9,356 nucleotides of DNA from assembly GCA_002712845.1 (NCBI GenBank), contig PAUV01000062.1, positions 5,802 to 15,157 on the forward strand. The letters are read 5' to 3'. The first letter of the stretch is position 1, and every line of letters begins with the position of its first letter. The notes under the pieces were generated by a model. That model had not been told where the DNA came from. It was given only the letters and a program-made list of their open reading frames with translations, and did not search any database. Shown here piece by piece: positions 1-4,876 of this stretch. Made by a program: the position numbers and the translations under genes. The DNA is from Rhodopirellula sp. (GTDB lineage Bacteria > Planctomycetota > Planctomycetia > Pirellulales > Pirellulaceae).

Positions 1-629
1 CCGCGTTTTTCTTCCGCTTCGTCTTGAAGCTCCGCAGGAATTGGCCCTACCACAACTTCTTCACCTTCTTCACCAGCGTGTGTCAGACCAACCATTTCAA
101 TCAGGTCAACGACGCCTTGGAAGTTATCCTCTGCACCGATTGGGATCTGCATCAAAAATGCATCAGCACCAAGTTTGTCACGCAACTGTTCAACCACGCG
201 GTAGGGGTTGGCACCGGTGCGGTCCATCTTGTTGATGAAGGCAAGACGAGGCACTTGGTAACGCTTCATTTGCCGGTCCACCGTGATGGACTGACTCTGG
301 ACGCCACCGACGCTGCAAAGCACAAGGACTGCGCCATCGAGCACACGCAGACTGCGTTCCACCTCAACCGTGAAGTCAACGTGACCGGGTGTATCGATCA
401 AGTTGATCGGATGGTCTTTGTACGTAACGCTTGTGGCGGCACTGGTAATGGTGATACCGCGTTCACGCTCGAGTTCCATGTGGTCCATGGTGGCACCGTC
501 ACCATCACCCCGAACCTCTTCGATCTTGTGAATCCGTCCGGTGTAAAAAAGGACACGCTCGCTCAAGGTTGTTTTCCCTGAATCGATGTGCGCGCTGATC
601 CCGATGTTTCTCAGTTTATCCAGACTCAT
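1..629 (-). CDS. fusA: Elongation factor G, spdEFG1/mtEFG1-like (5' part only)
   Basis: Translational GTPase that moves tRNAs and mRNA through the ribosome after peptide bond formation. Only the N-terminal 209 codons, most of the G domain, lie in the window; the gene continues past base 1. Visible motifs: P-loop AHIDSGKTT (residues 13-21), switch I ending [10 protein letters not shown] (52-61), G3 DTPGH (79-83), G4 NKMD (133-136). The ATG at 629-627 is supported by AGGTGA at 640-635, five bases upstream. The Ser in AHIDSGKTT (most bacterial EF-G have Ala), [24 protein letters not shown] and FLMQIPIG match mitochondrial EF-G1 and the spdEFG1 subfamily better than the E. coli type. In organisms with both spdEFG1 and spdEFG2, spdEFG1 is the translocase. 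The gene is not preceded by rpsL-rpsG as in the usual str operon. Family is certain; subfamily rests on motifs recalled from memory. Confidence 0.97.
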   Translation of the reverse strand, partial: MSLDKLRNIGISAHIDSGKTTLSERVLFYTGRIHKIEEVRGDGDGATMDHMELERERGITITSAATSVTYKDHPINLIDTPGHVDFTVEVERSLRVLDGAVLVLCSVGGVQSQSITVDRQMKRYQVPRLAFINKMDRTGANPYRVVEQLRDKLGADAFLMQIPIGAEDNFQGVVDLIEMVGLTHAGEEGEEVVVGPIPAELQDEAEEKR

Positions 630-671
630 AACTTTCACCTGAACAGGGCTATCGCTTCCGGCTTCGATGGA

Positions 672-693
672 GACACGACGCACAGGCCGTGTC
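672..693. repeat. Inverted repeat in the fusA upstream region
   Basis: GACACG at 672-677 is the exact reverse complement of CGTGTC at 688-693, with a 10-base loop. It lies 43-64 bases upstream of the fusA start, so it would be in the mRNA leader or overlap the promoter. No U-run follows on either strand, so it is not a terminator. A role as a leader hairpin or protein-binding site is only a guess; a six-base stem can occur by chance. Confidence 0.3.
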
Positions 694-940
694 GCATTAA
701 AATTTCAATCGATGCTGAAGGAGAGCTCAGTTTTGTTTGGGCGTGGTTCACGCCAGGGGGTTGTGGATGGCTATTCTTACTTACGATGTTGTTCGAGGCG
801 TTCGCCAGCTTGGTTGCCCAGCTACCTGACGATCCAGTGTGTGCAGAACTTTCAATGCAGCTCGCTCGCCCGCCAGTGTCGAGGTCGCGATCAAAGCGAC
901 TTCCGATCGCAGCGGATGCCGTCAGCATTCACCGCTCGAC

Positions 941-962
941 GTGCATCGAGTGCATCGAGTGC
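941..962. repeat. 9-base tandem repeat (GTGCATCGA, 2.4 copies)
   Basis: GTGCATCGA occurs at 941-949 and again immediately at 950-958, followed by a partial third copy GTGC at 959-962. It lies in the non-coding stretch between fusA and rpsR. It is probably a small slippage duplication; there are too few copies to suggest a functional array. Confidence 0.75.
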
Positions 963-1263
963 CCTGCACCCGTCCCTCAACTGAGCCTCGTGTTGTGCCA
1001 ACAGTCGTGTGGATCTGCTGGACGGGACGCTTGCAAAATGGTGCAAACAGCGATGGCAACATGTTTTTTCCTGCCATTCTGCATGCAATGGACGATGAAA
1101 CGAGCGGATGACACGCTACGTTCGAACCGCTCCAGACTGTCTTGGAACACCGTCGCATAGCCGCAAAACTCCCGTTCATCGAAGCATTTGGGAAATATGG
1201 CAAAGGTTTTTGGTTCGCGAAAGGGCAAATCTTGGTCCAATTTCCCCTTGCGACTAAGTTTCC

Positions 1264-1316
1264 GCGGGGACATACTCTGCCCTCAGTCGTTCGCTACCCC
1301 GATATTCGGGCCCCGC
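1264..1316 (+). promoter_or_regulatory. Potential folded element upstream of rpsR
   Basis: GCGGGG at 1264-1269 is the exact reverse complement of CCCCGC at 1311-1316. Just inside the right arm is a perfect hairpin, CCCGA (1298-1302), loop TAT, TCGGG (1306-1310). The two can form together, giving an outer stem with a hairpin packed against it. It sits 87 bases before the rpsR start, so it could be part of the mRNA leader if transcription starts upstream. Ribosomal protein genes are often controlled through such leaders, but I do not recognise a known class here, and the C/G-rich arms make chance pairing quite possible. Confidence 0.25.
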
Positions 1317-1402
1317 AGACGGCCTCATGATGATCTTTTGGCGAGTCGATAATCTGTGATTGTCGGCCGTTTAGACCGTTCGCCTCTCTATTTGAGACAC
1401 AA

Positions 1403-1681
1403 ATGCCTCCAAGACCAATGAGCACGCGTAGCCGTGCCCGAAAACGATCCCGTGTTCGCTCCAGGACCCGTAAGAAGGATCCTATTTTCGTCGATGGCCA
1501 GCGGCCTCGACCGATGTACGTCGACTACAAAGATGTCGACTTACTGAAGAAAATGGTGAATCGCCAAGGCCGTATCGTAGGCCGGCGAAAGAGTGGTTGT
1601 ACTGCTGCCAGTCAGCACGCAGTCACCGCTGCAGTCAAGCGCGCTCGTTTCATGGCATTGCTGCCATTCGTCGGCGAGTAG
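1403..1681 (+). CDS. rpsR: Small ribosomal subunit protein bS18
   Basis: Component of the 30S platform that binds 16S rRNA together with bS6. The 92-residue product carries the family core: VDYKD (residues 40-44), RIVGRRKSG (57-65) and the C-terminal signature [12 protein letters not shown] (78-89). Family members are usually about 75 residues; the extra length is a strongly basic N-terminal arm (Arg/Lys at many positions between 9 and 25), likely an rRNA-contacting extension. The ATG at 1403 has a weak GAGA at 1394-1397; an in-frame ATG at 1418 would remove five residues and is also possible. In most bacteria rpsR sits between rpsF (or ssb) and rplI; none of these is within reach here, so it appears monocistronic. 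Family assignment is firm, exact start less so. Confidence 0.95.
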   Translation: MPPRPMSTRSRARKRSRVRSRTRKKDPIFVDGQRPRPMYVDYKDVDLLKKMVNRQGRIVGRRKSGCTAASQHAVTAAVKRARFMALLPFVGE

Positions 1682-1699
1682 TGATTCACGCCGCTTTTT
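1672..1699 (+). terminator. Candidate intrinsic terminator overlapping the rpsR stop
   Basis: CGGCG (1672-1676) pairs perfectly with CGCCG (1689-1693) across a 12-base loop, and a run of five T (1695-1699) follows after one C. The left arm lies inside the last codons of rpsR (stop at 1679-1681). The stem is short but all G-C, and the placement is right for ending a single-gene transcript. The large loop lowers confidence. Confidence 0.5.
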
Positions 1700-1982
1700 G
1701 ACAGCCCTCTGCAAGTGCTTTTGGCAGGCAGGGGGTAGGAACAAGAAGAGCCCACACGTGCGATGCCGTCTGAAACTCGGAATCAGAAGAAACCGAGAGA
1801 TTGGTGCTGCAAGAATGGCTTGGCGTAAGCGATTCAAGTTCTGATCCACGATGATCGAGCGGCACTCGGCTTGCATGCACGCGGCCGCCTCGATTCCTCA
1901 AGGAAATTATCTTTATCAGGCCTGTTCGCACTCTAGCCTTTCTGCCACTACGGCATTTGATCGGCCTGCCAGCAGCAAATCA

Positions 1983-2061
1983 CCGGCTTCCGCCGGGCTG
2001 AAGGAAAACAGCTCTGGTATGGCGCTCGGTGCCGGTTGTTGATGCCGCAGCGATGGCTGCG
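1983..2061 (+). other. Cluster of three hairpins, possible structured RNA or leader
   Basis: Three compact stem-loops follow one another. CCGGC-TTCC-GCCGG is at 1983-1996. GGCGC-TCG-GTGCC (one G-U pair) is at 2021-2033. CGCAGC-GATG-GCTGCG (six perfect pairs, four-base loop) is at 2046-2061. The last ends 12 bases before a GGAGG ribosome-binding sequence at 2074-2078. Such density of short-loop stems in a non-coding gap would fit a small RNA or the leader of the downstream short frame. I do not recognise a known RNA family, and the strand is inferred only from the position of the Shine-Dalgarno. Confidence 0.3.
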
Positions 2062-2086
2062 AAGACGACTCACGGAGGTTTCCAAA

Positions 2087-2182
2087 ATGCCAGCCCGGCT
2101 AGCATTTGCTGTGGTTTCAACTCCTAACGCAATTAGCGGACACCTGAAAACTGACATTCAAAAGCACGGTCCGTGCGGATAA
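2087..2182 (+). CDS. Possible 31-residue small protein, unknown
   Basis: A short frame (starts MPARLAFAVVSTP, ends KHGPCG) whose ATG is preceded by GGAGG at 2074-2078 with an eight-base spacer, one of the best ribosome-binding sequences in the window. The frame follows a hairpin cluster, and a 13-base palindrome (GCACGG-T-CCGTGC, 2164-2176) lies just before the stop. The residues around 5-11 are mildly hydrophobic but too few for a membrane segment. I do not recognise the product. It could be a real small protein, a leader peptide within a regulatory region, or chance. Confidence 0.25.
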   Translation: MPARLAFAVVSTPNAISGHLKTDIQKHGPCG

Positions 2183-2363
2183 TCTCTCCAGCCCGCCCCG
2201 TCGCCCGCTGCCTTGTTTTTCAGTCCCCAGCATTAACAAGCGGTTTCGGCTGGCATGCCGTGAACTTCGCTGAGCAGGCCACCGGCTTGCGAATCAGTTA
2301 AAATTACACTGGCCACTATAAACTTGTATCCCAGCCCTCGTCGAAGCCGCCCCCAAAGTTGCC

Positions 2364-2816
2364 ATGACTTTTTCAATCGAACGCAGAATTGAATTTCGAG
2401 ATACCGACGCAGCCGGAATTGTTCATTTTTCTGCGTTTTTCCCAATGATGGAGGCGGCTGAGCATGCGATGCTCCGCTCACTAGGGATTCCTGTTCTGCC
2501 GAAAACGGAGACTCAACTGCCCGATGGCAGTGCATTGCCGCCAGTGACTTGGCCAAGAATTGCGGCAAACTGCCGTTATTGTGCAGCTGCTCGATTCGAA
2601 GATCTTCTCCGCATCGAGGTTCGAGTCACAAAGATCGGCAACAGCAGCGTGGAGTACCAATGCCGATTTCTCCGAGCGGAGGAATTGATCGCGGAGGGCA
2701 CGCTTGCGGCTGTCTGCTGTTACTTGAGCCATGAGTCCGGCGATGGGATGGGGAGCCATCTGACCAAGACGACGATTCCGGAAACAATAAGAAAGCTGCT
2801 GGCACGGCACCAATGA
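2364..2816 (+). CDS. Hotdog-fold acyl-CoA thioesterase (4HBT/YbgC family)
   Basis: Predicted cytoplasmic enzyme that hydrolyses an acyl-CoA thioester to free acid and CoA. The 150-residue length is normal for a single hotdog domain. The N-terminal signature is clear: FRDTDAAGIVHFSAFF (residues 11-26), with Asp15 as the expected catalytic residue and Gly18-x-Val20 as in 4-hydroxybenzoyl-CoA thioesterases. The DTDAAG(I/V)V form also resembles cyanobacterial 1,4-dihydroxy-2-naphthoyl-CoA hydrolase (MenI-like), so a role in menaquinone synthesis is possible, but nothing nearby supports a substrate. The ATG at 2364 has no clear Shine-Dalgarno, yet it puts the signature at the usual distance from the start. 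The next gene begins 114 bases downstream on the same strand. Family call is strong; the substrate is unknown. Confidence 0.9.
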   Translation: MTFSIERRIEFRDTDAAGIVHFSAFFPMMEAAEHAMLRSLGIPVLPKTETQLPDGSALPPVTWPRIAANCRYCAAARFEDLLRIEVRVTKIGNSSVEYQCRFLRAEELIAEGTLAAVCCYLSHESGDGMGSHLTKTTIPETIRKLLARHQ

Positions 2817-2866
2817 TGGCAAACCTTTTTCCGATAGCTTGCGTAGCAGACCTACACTAGGTGTGC

Positions 2867-2883
2867 GGCAAACGGCATTTGCC
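2867..2883. repeat. Inverted repeat upstream of the ABC-2 permease
   Basis: GGCAAA (2867-2872) and TTTGCC (2878-2883) are perfect reverse complements around a five-base loop. A smaller palindrome, ACAC-TAG-GTGT (2854-2864), lies directly before it. They fall in the gap between the thioesterase and permease genes. No T-run follows on the plus strand, so a terminator is unlikely; an operator for the permease gene is possible but unproven. Confidence 0.35.
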
Positions 2884-2930
2884 CTGAATTGTGCATCTAG
2901 CGCAATGATTTCCGGGCGAGTGATGGCCTG

Positions 2931-4766
2931 GTGCCTTTCTCTCCCGTCTTCTCGTTTTCAATGTTTGAGTGGCTCGGAATGACGTCTTGCCTTGCTGAAT
3001 TTACGGTTGGATCCACCGAAATGTTGTCCTTTGTTGGACTGATGGACCAGGGACTCGTGCTGGGACAAGCATTGAAATGGCTTCCCACCTGGCTGACGCC
3101 CCTTTGGTTGATAGGCGTGGGACTTGGAATTGGGGCGTTGGTTTCTGCGGCCGTTTTTGGCTTGCTCGCACTTCTGTCCTATGTGCCCGGAATTGGTAAT
3201 TTGGCCGATTCGCCAAAACGCGGGATAACTGCCTCATTGGTAATCGGCGGTTTGATCACGATCGCCTTGTGTGCCGTCTACGTCCCCCGCTCAACTGAAT
3301 ACGGCGAGGCCTTGTTTCTGCCGCTGTTTTGCATCGGTGTGGTATTAGGATTCGGGGTCATCTACGGTGCGTGGCATCGCACTCGAGTGGAATGGCTTCA
3401 AATTCTGTCAGAAGGAATAGTCCCTTACCTGCTTTCCATCGCCGGAGCATTTGTATTGATTGCGGCGATTGCGACGCCAATGCTGACTGAGCCGATGTCA
3501 TTCATCGAGGCCATCCCCCAAGTCAACCCGGTGGGTGATGGCACGGATCGCCTTGTTGCTGAGATTCCGGGGAACAGCGTCGATACGGAAGTCGATTTAG
3601 CTCCATTCGTTCCGGCAAACATTGACTACAACTTACGATCTGCAGCCGAATTGACGATCGAGAGTGATCGAACCATTTTCATCGCGGATGCCGCAGACGC
3701 CGCAAACTTCTTCAGACCACCGACACGCGTCAACGCCGGTGAGAAAATCGAGTTCCGATCAGAGAACCGCGAGAGCCCTCCGGTTCCTGGAGACCCAACT
3801 CTGCTGCACATCCAGAACCGCGAGTTGGACAACGCAACCGTCGTGTTCACTTTCAAATATGTACCACTGGTGCCCCAGGCGTCATCCATCGTGCTGCTTG
3901 CAATTCTCTTTTTTCTGACAACCACAGCGATCATGGTGTTCAGACAAGCCGCGCCACGTGTCTGGGCACTCGCTTTGTCGACCGCCAAGAACGAGATGGC
4001 CCAACCGCTGTACTTGCTGCTGCTCACGATTGGCCTGGTCGGCGTGTTACTGTTTGCCATTTACCCCTTCAACACACTGGGTGACGACATCCGTCTTTTG
4101 AAGGACAGTGGTGTAACGTTGATCATGATCCTGTGCATGGTGCAGGCCGTCTGGAGTGCGGGGACGAGCGTCAGTGATGAAATTGAAGGCCGAACGGCCC
4201 TGACAGTTCTCAGCAAACCTGTAAGTCGCCGTTCATTCATCCTCGGGAAGTACGCCGGTATCATGCTGTCGGTGTTGGTACTGTTTCTGATCATCGCCTC
4301 GGTCCTGCTGGTCGTGATCAGCTACAAGCCAATCTACGATGCCAGAGAGACCAGTCGTGGCGACACAACCTGGCAAGAGAGCCATGAGGAAGTCATGACA
4401 ACTGTCCCTGTGTTGGGTCTGTACTTCATGGAAACGATGGCGATCGGAGCTGTTGCTGTAGCCTTGGCCACAAGGCTTCCTTTGCTGGCCAATTTCATCA
4501 CCTGTTTCGTAATTTATGTGATAGGAAACCTGACCTCTCCGCTGGTGGCATCGACGGAGGGTAATAATGAGCTCGTGGGATTTGTAGGCAAGTTGATAGC
4601 GGTGGTGGTGCCGAACTTGAACATTTTCAATGTCCAATCGGCGGTAGATGCAGGAAATCAGATTCCAGTTCTCTACTTGGCGGGTGCCTTTAATTACCTT
4701 GTGTGTTTCACTATCGCAGTGTGGATGCTCGCGATGCTATTATTCGATGACCGAGACTTGGCTTGA
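2931..4766 (+). CDS. ABC-2 type transporter permease, large, 611 residues
   Basis: Integral inner-membrane protein, predicted membrane subunit of an ABC transporter. About eleven hydrophobic segments can be seen, near residues 55-82, 97-117, 127-147, 163-182, 317-336, 358-379, 394-413, 438-463, 495-512, 516-534 and 581-604. Residues 185-313 form a hydrophilic stretch of beta-like character, probably an extracytoplasmic domain. The diagnostic ABC-2 signature is EIEGRTALTVLSKPVSRR (417-434) followed by FILGKYAG, as in NosY-type permeases. No ATPase gene adjoins it, so its ATP-binding partner must be elsewhere, unless the downstream ABC gene contributes. The start is uncertain: GTG at 2931 opens the frame without a good ribosome-binding site, and ATGs at 2961, 2979 and 3021 are alternatives; homologous permeases would fit a start at the later ones. 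Substrate unknown. Confidence 0.85.
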   Translation: MPFSPVFSFSMFEWLGMTSCLAEFTVGSTEMLSFVGLMDQGLVLGQALKWLPTWLTPLWLIGVGLGIGALVSAAVFGLLALLSYVPGIGNLADSPKRGITASLVIGGLITIALCAVYVPRSTEYGEALFLPLFCIGVVLGFGVIYGAWHRTRVEWLQILSEGIVPYLLSIAGAFVLIAAIATPMLTEPMSFIEAIPQVNPVGDGTDRLVAEIPGNSVDTEVDLAPFVPANIDYNLRSAAELTIESDRTIFIADAADAANFFRPPTRVNAGEKIEFRSENRESPPVPGDPTLLHIQNRELDNATVVFTFKYVPLVPQASSIVLLAILFFLTTTAIMVFRQAAPRVWALALSTAKNEMAQPLYLLLLTIGLVGVLLFAIYPFNTLGDDIRLLKDSGVTLIMILCMVQAVWSAGTSVSDEIEGRTALTVLSKPVSRRSFILGKYAGIMLSVLVLFLIIASVLLVVISYKPIYDARETSRGDTTWQESHEEVMTTVPVLGLYFMETMAIGAVAVALATRLPLLANFITCFVIYVIGNLTSPLVASTEGNNELVGFVGKLIAVVVPNLNIFNVQSAVDAGNQIPVLYLAGAFNYLVCFTIAVWMLAMLLFDDRDLA

Positions 4767-4862
4767 TTTGCAATACTGAGACGACGAACAGAAATGAGCC
4801 CGAGACACCGCTTGTTTCTGAACGCTAGTCGCATTTCCAACTGCTCTAGGTCGATCTTTCAC

Positions 4863-4867
4863 AGGAG
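4863..4867 (+). promoter_or_regulatory. Ribosome-binding site fixing a TTG start
   Basis: AGGAG at 4863-4867 stands nine bases before the TTG at 4877. This is the best Shine-Dalgarno in the gap after the permease gene and supports TTG as the real start of the ABC exporter-like gene; no in-frame ATG occurs near enough to compete without deleting the first membrane segment. Confidence 0.65.
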
Positions 4868-4876
4868 CCGACAAGA

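Larger units (their letters stand above)
694..1402. other. Long gap between divergent fusA and rpsR, no convincing gene
   Basis: About 700 bases with open frames on both strands but none I recognise. Translations are rich in Cys, Ser, Arg, His and Trp and have no domain-like pattern. The best-looking frame is 977-1273 on the minus strand (98 codons, starting MSPRKLSRKGK); it lacks a properly spaced ribosome-binding site and its C-terminal half looks non-coding, so I do not call it. The stretch must contain the promoters for both fusA (leftward) and rpsR (rightward). A -10-like GATAAT lies at 1349-1354 but has no matching -35, and I could not fix either promoter. Also present are a short tandem repeat (941-962) and a potential stem structure (1264-1316). 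Confidence 0.55.
1700..2363. other. Non-coding gap between rpsR and the thioesterase gene
   Basis: About 660 bases without a recognisable protein gene. Frames on both strands are short and give low-complexity or Cys/His/Ser-rich translations. Within it are three small hairpins (1983-2061) followed by a 31-codon frame with a good ribosome-binding site (2087-2182). A -10-like TATAAA at 2317-2322 could belong to a promoter for the thioesterase gene, but no -35 element lies at an acceptable distance. I checked for recalled core sequences of RNase P RNA, SRP RNA, tmRNA and tRNA T-loops and saw none. Confidence 0.5.

Noticed and set aside
24..581. 185-codon plus-strand open frame
   Set aside because: It is the antisense shadow of the EF-G gene; the minus-strand translation gives a perfect GTPase domain.
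1118..1131. GTTCGAACC, resembling a tRNA T-loop
   Set aside because: The flanking bases do not form a five-pair T-stem on either strand and no acceptor or anticodon arms can be built.
588..1160. 190-codon plus-strand open frame
   Set aside because: It overlaps the start of fusA antisense, has no domain pattern or ribosome-binding site, and its translation is rich in Cys and Ser like non-coding sequence.
977..1273. 98-codon minus-strand open frame (MSPRKLSRKGK...)
   Set aside because: The first half looks plausible, but the AGAG before the ATG is too close to act as a ribosome-binding site and the C-terminal half is Cys/His/Trp-rich without pattern. Conservation in relatives would change this.
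1593..1844. 83-codon plus-strand frame overlapping rpsR
   Set aside because: Its first third is the wrong frame of rpsR and the rest is not recognisable; a basic end (MAWRKRFKF) caught the eye but matches no ribosomal protein I know.
1950..2200. Known structural RNA (RNase P RNA, SRP RNA, tmRNA) as explanation for the hairpin cluster
   Set aside because: None of the recalled conserved core sequences of these RNAs is present on either strand.
3626..4060. 144-codon minus-strand open frame
   Set aside because: Antisense to the ABC-2 permease, which has a continuous membrane-protein pattern.
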